Shown piece by piece: positions 32,215 through 44,256 of a stretch of DNA of 64,000 bases. The stretch is taken from the NCBI GenBank assembly GCA_905116865.2, contig CAJHNH020000221.1, forward strand, positions 139,227 through 203,226, read 5' to 3'. Under the pieces are notes generated by a model. That model made no database searches. It was not told where the DNA came from and saw only the letters and a program-made list of their open reading frames with translations. Made by a program: the position numbers and the translations under genes. Origin of the DNA: Candidula unifasciata. Lineage: Eukaryota; Mollusca; Gastropoda; Stylommatophora; Geomitridae. The stretch's first letter is position 1, and every line of letters begins with the position of its first letter.

Positions 32215-32435
32215 TTAGGTAAGTGAAGGACCCTTTTCCATGCCTTTAGGCGTATCGGGCATATAGGGCTAGACCTATATTTTATAGACCGATCAGCACT
32301 CAGTGGGTGATATGGTCAACATGATGCTAGCCGCCTTTATTTCCCAGCAGCGTAACTTGTTCCCATTTAGTGCTGGGTCAACTTGAGAGAAAAGGTTATT
32401 TTTTAAAAAGGTTCTGGCTCTGTCAGCCCGATAAT
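32215..32435 (-). repeat. SINE family B, minus strand
   Basis: Recognised in reverse by AAGGACCCTTTTCCATGCCT, TATTTTATAGACCGATCAGC and CACTCAGTGGGTGATATGG. The tRNA-like head is missing or degraded. Confidence 0.7.
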
Positions 32436-32439
32436 AATA

Positions 32440-33290
32440 AGCCTTGAGATTGGCTGGCTGGTCTTCATACTAGCTAATCAGATTACTTCTCATATTTCTT
32501 GCACATGTGGGCTGTTTAATGGTGGCTTTTGTGAAAGGTTGTTGCATTCTGCAATATTACCTCGATTGGTTTTTTTGGGGGAAAAAGGGGGGGGGGGGGT
32601 ACCTGTGCCCAAAAATAGTGAAAAACGACTGTTGCGTCATAGCAACCACAATATAGTAGGAGCCAGAAAAGGAGTAGAATCATGTGCCAGAGGTGTCTGG
32701 AGGGCCTACATGGGCCTTGCTTCCCAAAACACAAGTGTTAAGACTTTTGCAGGCTTCATTCAGCAAAAATGTTGCCAGATTTTTCAATTTACTCATGTTT
32801 GTCCACAGTAATTTTTCATTTTAATGTATGTACAGAAATGCAAATTTTATATCTACTACGAATAAATATTGAGTTGTCAGTGTGATTCATAAAGATTGTG
32901 TTAGTTCATTTAGTTTCCTATACAGAGATAAATAGTTTTGTATATGTTATTCAAACACCTTTTTACGTGCATGCGTGTGTGTGTGCATATGTGTGTATGT
33001 TAACTAAGAGAATCCCCTCCTAAAGGCTCCGTCTTCTTGGCACTCAAACTTCAAAAACCCTTTATCTCCAAAGGGTTAATAAACAATGCTGGCTTCTTAT
33101 AAAAGGGGCTGCCTTTTAAATTATTTTAGGTCTGTCATCTCTTGAAACACTGAATGAACCCTCACAAAGTAAAGAACTAACTTTTACAGATCAAGCCAGA
33201 AAGCCATTAAATTTGAAAACAAATCACTATGAAAGAAACAACCCAAATAAATTCACCCAGTATTTCTATACATGACAGTATGATTAAGAA
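32440..33290. other. Unassigned intron 1 sequence
   Basis: Contains a poly-G run near 32587-32600, a TG-rich tract near 32970-33000 and, at about 33000-33085, a segment ending CCAAAGGGTTAA that may be an old TTAA-type MITE end. No exon seen. Confidence 0.4.
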
Positions 33291-33301
33291 ATGATACTTA
33301 C

Positions 33302-33465
33302 ACAGTGTTTAAATACTGGAACAAAGCATTAAATGCCTTCTGTTTCAAACATTTCAGTTTCTTGCTGTGTGAAATAGCCGGCTGTACCCGAAAGGCACGC
33401 TGTGCTGGCCCAAGATGGATGTCACATAACTGACCAATCAACTCTACAACACTGGTCTCAATCAT
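33302..33465 (-). CDS. TUBGCP6: TUBGCP6 exon 1 (start codon)
   Basis: The first coding exon of gamma-tubulin complex component 6. The ATG at 33463-33465 is chosen because an in-frame TAA lies four codons upstream and the exon follows a good acceptor (CTTTATTTCAG, exon start 33482). It encodes MIETSVVELIGQLCDIHLGP and then KKLKCLKQKAFNALFQYL, matching the GCP6 N-terminus LKKVAYNALFTNLF. The donor is GT/GTAAGT. It is 164 coding bp, ending in phase 2. A 3-codon upstream frame (ATG AAA TGA) overlaps the start codon. Confidence 0.88.
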
Positions 33466-33482
33466 TTCATTATTTTATACAT
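33466..33482 (-). promoter_or_regulatory. TUBGCP6: TUBGCP6 5'UTR segment with tiny uORF
   Basis: These 17 nt lie between the splice acceptor and the start codon and contain ATGTATAAAATAATGAA. One of their ATGs runs ATG-AAA-TGA across the main start, and the other reads in the same frame. The upstream non-coding exon and the promoter are not identified. Confidence 0.6.
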
Positions 33483-33884
33483 CTGAAATAAAGAGAAATT
33501 TCAAGTTTTATTCAGGTAAAGTAACAGTAGTAGAGTGTCTGGTCTAGTAATTAGATTTCTTGGCTACATTTTCAGATCTTGTTCTGAATCCTTGGTAAGA
33601 TAAAGGGGATTTTTCTGTGATGGTCCAAAACAAACTTCCTAACCTGCAGTTTATTTTTATACATATACATTGTGTTGTTTTTTTATTTTTTATTCTTAAT
33701 TTTTATGGTAAAGATTGAATTTAGTCTTCCAATTATCAAATTAGTGTCAACTGTCATATCCAAGAACAGTGTGGCAAAATCAAATTTCAAGACAAAGCAA
33801 ACACCACTAGTGAAAAGAGTGTGTCAAACACCACTTACTAGTATAGTCTGCAAAAACACTACTTTCCAGTAAAGTGTGTTAAAC

Positions 33885-34675
33885 AGCACTTACAATAATA
33901 GCATGTCAAACACCAGTTTCTAGATAATGGTGTACATCACTTATAAGAACATCATGTCAAACACCAGTTTCTAGATGAGTGTGTACATCACTTATAAGAA
34001 CAGCATGTCAAACACCAGTTTCTAGATGAGTGTGTACATCACTTATAAGAACATCATGTCAAACACCAGTTTCTAGATAATGGTGTACATCACTTATAAG
34101 AACATCATGTCAAACACCAGTTTCTAGATGAGTGTGTACATCACTTATAAGAACATCATGTCAAACACCAGTTTCTAGATAATGGTGTACATCACTTATA
34201 AGAACATCATGTCAAACACCAGTTTCTAGATGAGTGTGTACATCACTTATAAGAACAGCATGTCAAACACCAGTTTCTAGATGAGTGTGTACATCACTTA
34301 TAAGAACATCATGTCAAACACCAGTTTCTAGATAATGGTGTACATCACTTATAAGAACATCATGTCAAACACCAGTTTCTAGATGAGTGTGTACATCACT
34401 TATAAGAACATCATGTCAAACATTAGTTTCTAGATGAGTGTGTACATCACTTATAAGAACATCATGTCAAACACCAGTTTCTAGATGAGTGTGTACATCA
34501 CTTATAAGAACAGCATGTCAAACACCAGTTTCTAGATGAGTGTGTACATCACTTATAAGAACAGCATGTCAAACACCAGTTTCTAGATGAGTGTGTACAT
34601 CACTTATAAGAACAGCATGTCAAACACCAGTTTCTAGATGAGTGTGTACATCACTTATAAGAACAGCATGTCAAA
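33885..34675. repeat. 51-bp minisatellite
   Basis: About 15 highly homogeneous copies of a unit with CATGTCAAACACCAGTTTCT / AGATGAGTGTGTACATCACT / TATAAGAACA. Two variants (GATGAGTGTG and GATAATGGTG; ACATCATG and ACAGCATG) alternate, indicating higher-order amplification. It lies about 400 bp upstream of the first coding exon. Confidence 0.95.
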
Positions 34676-34991
34676 AAATATAAATTTTATAACTCTAGGC
34701 TCATGATATACATTTATGTGAGACTAATTTACTCTATACAGGTTACATCCAAGCTAACCAGTTCAATCTACATATCAGCAACTGTAGCTTAGGGGTTATG
34801 ATCGCAGTTTAATCATTCCAACACCCAGCATCTATTCAGCAGCAGGTGATCAACCTGCTTCGTACAGATTTTAACAACTACACTGGCATCAATCATCCAT
34901 AACTACCAAGCATAAAATTTAAATGGCCTAGTAAAACCACAATGAGCACCCCCAAAAATGCTAGGGTTATTTTGTGGCATCATGGGAAGCT

Positions 34992-35174
34992 CAGCTATTC
35001 AACTAAGTTTGCTCAGAGGTCAAGATTTTGAAAGTGGGAATTGTAACAGGCCAGAGTCCTGAGCCCCAGTATATAAATATGATTAATACAATACAACTAG
35101 CAACGATCCCCGGGCCACGTGCTTTGCCTCCGAGGGCCAAATCTGGCCTGAGGGCCACCAGCTGAATAGCCCTG
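34992..35174. mobile_element. hAT-like element (183 bp)
   Basis: The left end CAGCTATTCAACTAAGTTT and the right end read in reverse, CAGGGCTATTCAGCTGG, form short inverted repeats of the CAGGGCTATTCAACTGGC hAT type. Internal sequence has GGCCAAATCTGGCCTGAGGG. No convincing 8-bp duplication is left. A related element is at 55351-55779. Confidence 0.65.
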
Positions 35175-35510
35175 CTGAAAAGGTTATGCAGCTTTTTTTT
35201 TTCTTTAAATCTACTTATGTGAAGGCTTTCATTTGCTAACAATATCTCAGCCTTGCTGTGGGGTTTAACCAAAAAAAAAGGTGCCAAAAAAAAAAGGGGG
35301 GGGGGGGTGGTGGAGTCTATGCTATAGCGGTAAACAGATGTGCCGAACAAAGAAATCAGTGGGGTGTGGAGGCTCAGAGAAAGCAGAAGGATGAGAAGAA
35401 ATGATAACCATTTTTTTTCTAGGAGAAGGGTAATCAAAGGGAGTAAGCCTTGAGTAAGTGTGCAATAATAATTACCATTACGTACTGAATGGAAGGTAAG
35501 CATAATAATA
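35175..35510. other. Unassigned sequence left of the RTE LINE
   Basis: Contains a poly-G run near 35297-35308. A 166-codon minus frame through here (35003-35500) passes from the hAT-like element into this region and has no domain, so it is considered fortuitous. Confidence 0.5.
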
Positions 35511-35523
35511 TACTTGAACTAAT

Positions 35524-38500
35524 CATCATCATCAGGTGCCTTGCCTACTGGCGTGGGCGATCATGCCTCTCCATAATCTGTGATTATGCCTCTCTATAAT
35601 CTGCGATCTCCTGCAGCATGTATCAGTTCGTGTGCCGACACACCTCCATGCCATGCAACAAGACTGTCAAGCATCTTCTCTCGTTGTCTTCCTCTATCTC
35701 TCCTTCCACATATGTTTCCAGTGGTCACAACATGTTCTATTTTCCCTCTTCTCATAACATGGCCGAAAAATGATGACTGTCTCCTTCTGATGTCTGTGAT
35801 AAGTTGTCTTCGGGCTCCCGCCTCTTTCAAAACCTCTTGGTTGCTCTGGCTGTCCAAGGTTTTCTAAGCATTCTTCTGTAAAACCATATCTCTGAGGCCT
35901 CTAAAAATTGTTTGGCCTGCCTACCGATTGTCCAGGATTCACAGCCATATGTTAAAACTGGATGTATGTAGCAAGCAAGAATTCTTTTTCTAACTCTCAA
36001 TGACAAGGATATATTGCACAAGATGTTTTTCATTTTATAAAATGCAGTTTTTGCCTGTCCTATTCTATTTCTTATCTCATGCATCTTCCATCTGATGTTA
36101 TCCATGTGCCCAGATACTTAAATTTCTGTACTTGTCCTAAAATAACACCATCAACTTTTATTACACATTTAGGAATAATTTGTTTCTTTGATACAACCAT
36201 TACTTCTGTCTTCCCATTATTCAAACTGAGGCCCATTCTTCCACTTTCTAACACCACAATGTCTATCATTTCCTGTAGTTCTTTCTGACTTGTTGCTATC
36301 AAGACTGTATCATCAGCATAACGTAAATTGTTTATATTGTGCCCACCAACCACAATTCCGGGCATACCAATTAAAGCTCTCATTATATATTCACTGTATA
36401 TTGAAAACAAATCAGGTGACAATACACATCCTTGTCGTACGCCCCTCTTTATGCTTTGAAATGTACCTAAACAGTTGTTAATTCTTATAGCTGCTGTTTG
36501 CTGCCAATACATATTCTTTATTATTTGTAGATCTTTCCCATCAATGTTTAATTTTTCTAACAGTTTGATTACTTCTTCATGCTTCACACAGTCAAATGCT
36601 TTTGTATAGTCTATGAAGCATATGTATAAATCAGTCTTTACTTCTATAGCTCTTTCTGACAATGTCCTTAGGATGTATATGGCATTGTTTGTACCTTTTC
36701 CTTCTACAAATCCACTTCATCGCTGATTTCTGGTTTAATTTTGTTTCTTATTCTTCTCATAATCATTCTCAGTAAAATCTTAGTCATGTGACTCATAAGA
36801 CTTACTGTGCGACGGTCTTCACATTTTATAGTGCCTGGTTTCTTAGGCAGAGCTATAAATATGGATTTTAAAAGGTCATTTGGAATATACCCACTATTAT
36901 AAATATCATTTAAAAGTTTAGTTATTATTTCAATTACAAAATCTCCCAGTGCTTCGATTTCTTCCAGTGAGATGTTGTCTGGCCCGGGTGCTTTTCCTTT
37001 CTTCATATGATGTATTGCATCCTCAACTTCTGCAGTCATTATTGGTGGACCATCATTGTTGGTCCGCAGTTCTACATCTGGTCTATTATCATCATACAAT
37101 TCCCTTATATACTCTGTCCATCTGTTAATTATATTACTATGTCCCATTAATAAGTCACCATCTTTTGATTTCAAACATCCAGTGCTGTTACTTGTCATCT
37201 TTCCTGTTAACATATATATCTTTTGGTACATGGAATGTGAGTCTTTCCTGTTGTTTTCCCCAATCTCTGTACACATTTGATTCAGCCAGGCTTCTTGAGC
37301 CACTTTGCATTTGTTAACTATTTCTTTTTGTATTCTAGGGTATTCTTCTTTATCATTCTTTTTCTTCCTTCTTTCATCCATCAACTGCAGAATTTTGGTT
37401 GACATCCATTTCTTTTTTGCAACTATGGGTTGGTGGGATTGTCTCTTTAGATGTCTGCTATATTGACTCACGCAACATATCCCACTGTTCATCAATAGTC
37501 TGTATAATTTCCATTGCATTATACCGGTTTTGTACAGTGACATTGTACTGGTCCTTAATTTCTTTATCTGTTCTAAGAATTCCTAAATTTAACTTGATGT
37601 TCTGTGGTGTTTTTCTAATGTTCTTTAGTTTCATTCTAATTTCTCCTACAACTGGAACATGGTCACTAAAGCAGTCTGCTCCTGGTCTAGTTTTTGCTCC
37701 AACTAAGCTGCTCCTGAATCTTCTTGAAATCAAAATATAATCAATCTGATTGCGGACATTATCACCACGACTTTTCCAAGTCCACAATCTTCGAGGATGG
37801 TGTTAAAACCAGGTGTGACCTATTATCATGCTGCGTGACTCAGCCCATGCTATTAATCTGTCACCTCTCACATTCTTTTCTCCTAGGCCATAGCCACCCG
37901 TTATTCCGTACACTTTTTCACTTCCTGTTTTCGCGTTGAAATCTCCAAGTACCATTGTTACTTCACAATTTTGGCATTGATCAACAGCCATGTCTAACTC
38001 ATCATAAAATGTGTCAATATCTTCTTCTGAACTATATGCTGTTGGGGCATAAATCTGTACTAAGTTGATGTCAAACGGTCTGCCGCGAAGTTTTACTAAT
38101 AGTACTCTATCTGATATTGTCCAAAATCCTTTCACAGTTTTTGAGTTCTTTTGATCCAAAATAATACCAACTCCCTTACTATATTCCTTCCCACCCGAGT
38201 AAATAATTCTGTACTGATCTGAATACTTTTCACCTGCTCCTGGCCATCGCATTTCACTAATTCCTAATATGTTGATGTTCATTCGTTTCATTTCCATCTT
38301 GATGCTATCCAACTTTCCGTTTTGTACGAGTGTTCTGTCATTCCATGTACCAATGTTCATGATGTTTCTACCATTTACGTTTTCTACAGTAGCTGGATGA
38401 CGGTCGGGTATCACCCGTAGAACATGATGCTCCTTACCGGACGAGGTGATTCCACTGGAATCCCCATTCACGTCGTTATCTGAATATGTATTATTTTGAG

Positions 38501-38892
38501 GCATGATTTTCTTGGGATACTACAGCGGTGGTTTCCCCTTGCCTTCCGCCGGTTTGTATATGGTTTGACTCCAATAGCCTTTGTCTAAAGAGACTTACCC
38601 TGCAAGGCAGCAGGGGGGAGAGGTTATGGCGCCTCTTACCCACCGATGGCCATGTCGTAGAGTTTTGAGGTATTTTATAGTTAGCTGTCCCACCAACTAA
38701 CTCGCCTCCTCTCAATGACCATCACCTGTTTTGGTCCACGGCCACTTATTCAATATATTCGTGGCTAACCTCTATATCTAGAGGCCTTTCCACCATCCGC
38801 CACCTGGTGGACGCGCTAGTAGTAGGACAGGCTCCTACCCCAGGACTTGAATTAATATAATATTATATTACTTTATATTATATTTATAATAT
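35524..38892 (-). mobile_element. Near full-length RTE-type LINE
   Basis: A minus-strand non-LTR retrotransposon of about 3.3 kb flanked by the 13-bp duplication TACTTGAACTAAT (35511-35523 and 38893-38905). The 5' border could instead lie near 38844, where a similar ACTTGAATTAATATA occurs. It encodes one polyprotein, now frameshifted, with an APE endonuclease and then reverse transcriptase, and no ORF1, as in the RTE clade. The 3' end carries a (TGA)n tail. The 5' untranslated part lies at about 38505-38843. Confidence 0.92.
35594..38504 (-). pseudogene. RTE polyprotein pseudogene (endonuclease-RT)
   Basis: The frame opens with ATG at 38502-38504. The endonuclease contains MNIGTWNDRTLVQNGK, ILGISEMRWPGAGE, VMVLGDFNAKTG-type residues (VLGDFNAKTG) and NQIDYILISRR with SDHVPV. 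Reverse transcriptase contains KGKAPGPDNIS, YICFIDYTKAFDCVKHEEVI, GVRQGCVLSPDLF and the catalytic NLRYADDTVLIATS. The C-terminal part has YGCESWTIGRQ and QSSFFGHVMRRGK. It is split into at least six blocks by frameshifts (near 37795, 37500, 36690, 36090 and 35850), so it cannot make an intact protein. Confidence 0.92.
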
Positions 38893-38905
38893 TACTTGAA
38901 CTAAT

Positions 38906-39535
38906 ATAAAATGTAACAAACACTTAAAGGACAACTACTATTCCATACATGGTTGGTGGAAATGCTTGGCCCTTTGATAAATTTTCTAGGGGAGGATTAG
39001 GGAGGCTGGGCACCTGTGTTCTTTTTTTTCAGGTTTCAAGTTCCAGCACCACTTGTGGTCAAGCCATTTCCCTCAATTGCAGACTGAATTCTAAACTGTA
39101 TTCTTTAACTGATGAATCAATAATTTTTTTTCAGAGAACCATGGGATAGGAATCGTTGCTGAAGCTAAGGAATGTGTTCCTTTCTTTATGTGTTGTGTAT
39201 GTCTTATTTCATCTTGAAGGAACTGTTTTCATTATTTGTTTCATTTTATGTTGAACACGATCATGTAGTATGCAACTTATATACACCCGGCACAAACCGT
39301 TTCATTTAGTCTTTGTTGTTTGTTTGTTTTAGTATCCAGAAGCCATGAGCTGTTAACCCTTAGGCTCGGTATTATGGCCTTGAATCCATGATAAATACCG
39401 TAAATCTGGGAGAAATGTGGCTTTTCTGCCTACCCCCGGGAGTGAACACGGACCACAAGGAGTTCGTCACCTGGTCACCGCACAATCCGGTTTAGCCAAC
39501 TACGCTAGAGAGCCGGGCATTTAGTCTTTATAAAT
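38906..39535. other. Unassigned sequence with SINE-like segment
   Basis: No gene seen. At about 39360-39515, minus strand, there is a tRNA-like head (GGCTCTCTAGCGTAGTTGGC with GTCCGTGTTCACTCCC), probably a SINE. Confidence 0.5.
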
Positions 39536-39536
39536 G

Positions 39537-39632
<96 letters not shown>
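39537..39632. repeat. (TA)n microsatellite
   Basis: About 47 TA units, directly next to the truncated 5' end of an RTE copy. Confidence 0.97.
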
Positions 39633-39635
<3 letters not shown>

Positions 39636-39960
39636 GCTTTAAATACCTTGAACAGCCAAAAAGAGCAACCAAGAGGTTTTAAAAGAGGTGGGAGCCCAAA
39701 GACAACTTATCACAGACATCAGAAGGAGACAGTCGTAATTTTTCGACCATGTTATGAAAATGGGGAAAATGGAACATGTTGTGACCACTGGAAAACTCTG
39801 TGGAAGGAGGGGCAAACAAAGACAATGAGAGAAGATTCTTGACAGTCTTGTGTGCATGGCATGGAGGTGTGTCAGCACATAAACTGATACATGCTGCAGG
39901 AGATCATGGATTGCGGAGGGGCATGATCGCCAACGTTGTCAGCAAGGCACCTGATGATAA
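39633..39960 (+). mobile_element. 5'-truncated RTE LINE copy, plus strand
   Basis: Nucleotide-level match to the 3' region of the RTE LINE in opposite orientation (ATGCTTTAAATACCTTG, GACAACTTATCACAGACATC, GATTCTTGACAGTC, GGAGATCATGGATTGCGGAG), ending GGCACCTGATGATAAATA. Confidence 0.88.
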
Positions 39961-39971
39961 ATATATAAATA

Positions 39972-41242
39972 CAGTAGAACCTTGCTTAACGAGCACTTCT
40001 CATAACGAGTGATTCTCATAAAGAGCAAAACAAATTGTAAAAGAATTACTTGCTTAACGAGCGACGTTTCGCATAACGAGTGGTGAGGAGATGGGAAGTC
40101 CCGGATTGTGCACATGTTACATCAGTCTGTGTTTAGCACTCGTTCCAGTAGCATCATAGTGTCGCTTGTGATCACACATTTTCTCAAACTTGTGTTATAT
40201 TGTGATATATGTACACGAATCCTCCAAGCCTTTAAGATGAACTCCCTGAAGAATTTAAGTTCATCAAGATCCAGTTTCTGCCTCCCAACACCACTCCGTT
40301 ACTCCAGCCCATGGACCAGCAAGTTATTTTTAACTTTAAGAAGCTTTACACTAAAGCACTCTTCCAGCATTGTTTTCTGGTGACTGAAGGGACCTACCTC
40401 ACTCTCAAAGAGTTTTGGAAAAATCACTTCCACATCGTTGCCTGTCTCAAGATGATCGACAAGGCGGGGGAAGGAGTTACCAAGAGAACCCAAACTTCTG
40501 CTTGGAACAAGCTTTGGCCGGAGAGCGTTGTCGATTTGTGACTTTGAAAGGTTTGAGACAGTACCTGTGGAAACTGTAGTCAACGAGATTGTGTCTTTGG
40601 CAACTATCATGGGATTGTAGGTGGATAACACTGATATCAAAGAGCTTGTGGAAGAGCAAAGCTGCCCACCAAAGAGCTTGTGGAGTTGCATTGTGTTTCA
40701 CAGCAAGAAGTTTGTCAGAGGAGGAGGAGCTAAAAAGAAAAGCAACAATCTTCTGGCGAACTAAGAGAAATGCTGAAAGCATGGGAAACTGTTGCATCAC
40801 ACATTGAGAAGCATCATCGCAATAAGGAAGTGGCTATGCGCTCTGCAAATTTATTTAATGATAATGCTGTGTCGCATTTTCGCCAAATTTTGAAGCGTAG
40901 GCAAAAACAAATGTCTCTGGACATCTTTCTCGTAAAAAAAAATAATTAGCTATGTATCACAATTATTTTGACTTTTTTTTCTGCAAATCGAATTTGCATT
41001 CCAGGTGGGTTCATTCCGCGTTTGAAGAAAAGATGAAGACCACTCACTCTCCTTAACAATATGTATATAATTTTCTTTGAATAAACTTTAAACACAACAT
41101 TTTGTGAGTATTTTTTGCGACATGGAAAGCCTTATAGTATTTTAGATTAATTTATATGAGAACAACTGTTTCGCATAAAGAGTGTTTCGCTTAATGAGTA
41201 TGATTCTGGAACGAATTATGCTCGTTAAGCGAGGTTCCCCTG
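39972..41242 (+). mobile_element. Tigger/pogo transposon remnant
   Basis: Inverted ends CAGTAGAACCTTGCTTAACG and CGTTAAGCGAGGTTCCCCTG, with TA on both sides (39970-39971 and 41243-41244), as for pogo/Tigger elements. Subterminal ATAACGAGTG motifs repeat at both ends. Coding sequence survives only for the C-terminal half of the transposase. Confidence 0.9.
40255..40900 (+). pseudogene. Tigger transposase C-terminal remnant
   Basis: The plus strand reads (in shifting frames) SSRSSFCLPTPL then QPMDQQVIFNFKKLYTKALF, LTLKEFWKNHFHIVACLKMI, AGEGVTKRTQTSAWNKLWPE. These are diagnostic of the C-terminal part of Tigger/TIGD DDE transposases (LLQPMDQQVI-NFK--YTK and AW--LWP). The N-terminal CENP-B-like DNA-binding part and most of the catalytic core are absent. 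Several stops follow. Confidence 0.9.
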
Positions 41243-41244
41243 TA

Positions 41245-41250
41245 TGTATG

Positions 41251-41340
<90 letters not shown>

Positions 41341-41375
41341 GTATATAATATGTATATAATATACGTATATATATA
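41245..41375. repeat. TGTA/(TA)n microsatellite
   Basis: It starts as TGTATGTATG at the Tigger border, becomes about 40 TA units and then degenerates. Confidence 0.95.
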
Positions 41376-41384
41376 CATCAGAAC

Positions 41385-42098
41385 AAATTGGACTCCAAAT
41401 TAACACCGCAAAAACAAAAATTCTAGACTTTACCAACAGTTCAGTTGATATCACGCTGAACAACAACAGCCTTGAAAAAGTCAACAGTTTCACTTATCTA
41501 GGGAGCAAGATGTCATCTACAGGAGATACCGCACCAGAAATACCATTTAGAATAGCACTGGCATCTAGTCTAGTGCCTTCAATAAACTGTCTAACATCTG
41601 GAAATCAAAGACACTTAGCAAACACACAAAACTCAAGATCTTCAATTCTTGTGTGATTCCAGTACTAACCTATGGATGCGAGAGCTGGAAATCAACGAAA
41701 ACTCTAGACACAAAATTAGACAGTTTTGAAATTAAATGCCTTAGAAGAATACTAAATTTCAAATGGTCAGATTTCCGAACAAATACACAAATAAGGCAAG
41801 AATCCAGGCAAGAGTATGTGTCTAATTTTATACGAAAACGCCGCTGGAACTATGTCGGCCACGCCCTTAGAATGGATAAATCAAGACTTCCTTACCAAGC
41901 CCTCATTTGGACACCACAGGGGAAAAGATCTCGTGGAAGACCAAGGGAAACCCTACGTAGAACTATCATCAGGGAAGGCTCGCTCATGGGCCACTCAAAC
42001 ATCCAAGACCAACAACGGATTGCAACGAACCGCCATGCATGGAGAGTCATGACCTCTTCCCTATGTGCCGCACTCGACACAAGAGGAAAGACTAACTA
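41385..42098 (+). mobile_element. LINE C-terminal fragment between TA tracts
   Basis: The plus strand encodes the end of a LINE RT and the C-terminal domain: FTYLGSKMSSTGDTAPEI, then from 41653 VIPVLTYGCESW (with IPVLTYGCESWKSTK in frame), FEIKCLRRILNFKWSDFRTN, WNYVGHALRMDKSRL and GRPRETLRR. The frame stays open for 148 codons and ends with stop TAA at about 42099. The family differs from the RTE copies, and a relative lies at 56.06-56.29 kb. Confidence 0.88.
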
Positions 42099-42106
42099 AG
42101 TATATA

Positions 42107-42415
<309 letters not shown>

Positions 42416-42564
42416 AAAAAAAAAAACTGTTCAAATTCACAATGATTTAACTGAGTGGGCAAATGATTGAAAATTATTACTCGCTGCCTATCTGCCTTAT
42501 TTTTAAATTTGTACAAAGTGCTGCATGATCATGTCTGCGGTTGCTATCTAACTTATATTATATT

Positions 42565-43307
42565 GGGCTCTCCTCCAAACTTCTACCCGATGTTATGGTG
42601 GCCAAGCAAATAGCCTAACAGGGCCTTAGTCGTGTGTAAAATGCGGACTTTCTGCCAAGGAACAAAATCGCAGTGAAACTAGGATCGGCTCTGAATAAGG
42701 AAAAAAATGCTATAACAGGGTCTCAGCAATATTTTAATTGCGGACCTGTTTCTGCGACTTTGCCGCACCGCCAACAGTATCCCCCGGGCCACTATGCACG
42801 GCGCAGATGGGGGATAAACTAGATGGCTGGGACTCACGAGCAGCAGCTACCGCATCTCCTGCAACTTCTTCTAATTTATTTACTCGTGAGTCCTAGGCAT
42901 CTAGTTTAGATCCCCATGGCGCAGGGGATACTGTCGGCGGTGAGTTTAACCGCAATGTGCGCCTGCCGAAAAGTGTGAGGACAACGACGACGCTAATCTG
43001 CATCGGAGCATGTGTTCTCCCCACCATGTGGCTATTATCATCTGTATTGTTACGTGTCTCGAAATTGTCAATGGTCGCTGTTATCGTCTGCTAGTATCAT
43101 CTACAGAAATGCTCGAAATTGTCAACGGTCGCTATTATCGTCTGGTACTATCGTCTGAAGTGTTGCGTCTCTTGAAATTGTCAAGTAATCCTAGTTTTGC
43201 TGCGATCTGTTCCTTGGCAGAAAGTTCGCATTTTACACATGACTGAGGCCCTGTTAGGCTATTTGCTTGGCCACCATAATATCGGGTAGAAGTTCGGAGG
43301 AGAGCCC
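42565..43307. mobile_element. Foldback-like element with about 120-bp TIRs
   Basis: The left arm at about 42565-42684 (GGGCTCTCCTCCAAACTTCT...) is the inverted complement of the right arm at about 43185-43307 (...GTTCGGAGGAGAGCCC). Flanks TATATTATATT (42554-42564) and TATATTGTATT (43308-43318) look like a target-site duplication of about 10 bp with one difference. Inside is a second, nested inverted repeat (about 42768-42945) centred near 42862. No transposase. Confidence 0.75.
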
Positions 43308-43319
43308 TATATTGTATTG

Positions 43320-44256
43320 CTGGCTCTCTATTGAATAACAGTCCCAAAAGAAGTACGCAGACAGTTAACAAAACAGAGCCTCACTCATATCTTAAATTCG
43401 CATTTCTTTTGCGGCGATTCAACCGTGTCAAAAGTAGGATTAACTGCGCACGACATTTTTGCGAAATGCAGCTGATTTTTGGACGGTGATTACACAGTCG
43501 CAAAACTAGAATTAACTGTGGACGAAAAACATTAGCAACACGAGAGAATACTCCAGATAGCGATATCCTATGGCAGGGCCCGAGTTATATGTAAGTTGCG
43601 GACCGCTTTCCGCCGACTATAGTTCCACCTCCGAGAGTGTCCCCTGCGCTGCTACGCGCGGCGCAGAAGGGGCTAAACTAGATGGCTAGGACTCAGGAGC
43701 AGCAGCTACCGCAGCTCCTGCAGCTTTCTCCAATGTATTTGTTCGTGAGTCCTAGCCATCTAGTTATGTCCCTTCCGCGTCGCGTGTAGCGGCGCGGGGG
43801 ATACTCTCAGAGATGGCACTATAGTCGGCAGAAAAAAAGTCAACAATTTACAGGAGCTACTTCGTCTGTCGGAACTACCAGCGCCATCGTGGCGGCTGCT
43901 GGTTGGAAGTTGTCCGAGGCGACATGCGCGTCCATTAAACCGCGCATTAGAGCTGATCACGTCTCGCTCGGAACGAGAATCGCAGACAGGCCGTGCTGAG
44001 TTGCGATAGCGGACAGCGAGACAGAACAGATATTCACGCACTATTTGCAACTAGTGTGCCACAATTTTCACATATAAAGGATTTAATTTTCGGTAAGTAG
44101 TAGTAGACTTTGCCCTTTTCCTTACACTTTTCGTTCCTTATATTTCCCGAGTTACAGCTTTCAAATGTTTGTAGGGCACGATCACGACGTACTGAGGCTC
44201 TGTTTGGGTTAACTGTCTGCGTAGTTCATTTGGGACCATTATTTAAAAGAGAGCCA
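43320..44256. mobile_element. Second foldback-like element, adjacent
   Basis: TGGCTCTCTATTGAATAACA ... AACAAAACAGAGCC at about 43321-43382 is the inverted complement of about 44193-44255. It contains another copy of the nested palindrome (about 43595-43830, with CTAGATGGCTAGGACTCA and TGAGTCCTAGCCATCTAG) that is also in the first element. No coding capacity seen. Confidence 0.65.

Noticed and set aside
33885..34675. Regular 51-bp repeats considered as a CRISPR array
   Set aside because: The whole 51 bp is repeated with only two variants, there are no spacers and no cas genes.
35003..35503. 166-codon minus-strand open frame
   Set aside because: It spans a hAT-like element, a poly-G run and unassigned DNA, has no recognisable domain, and its first half is low-complexity leucine/serine. 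It is best explained as chance.
37803..38504. Endonuclease frame as a craniofacial development protein 2-like host gene
   Set aside because: Databases often give this label to RTE endonucleases. Here it is followed by RT, a 3' tail and a target-site duplication, so it is a LINE.
43840..44100. CpG-containing stretch as the TUBGCP6 promoter
   Set aside because: It lies inside a foldback-like element, about 10 kb upstream and without any linked first exon.
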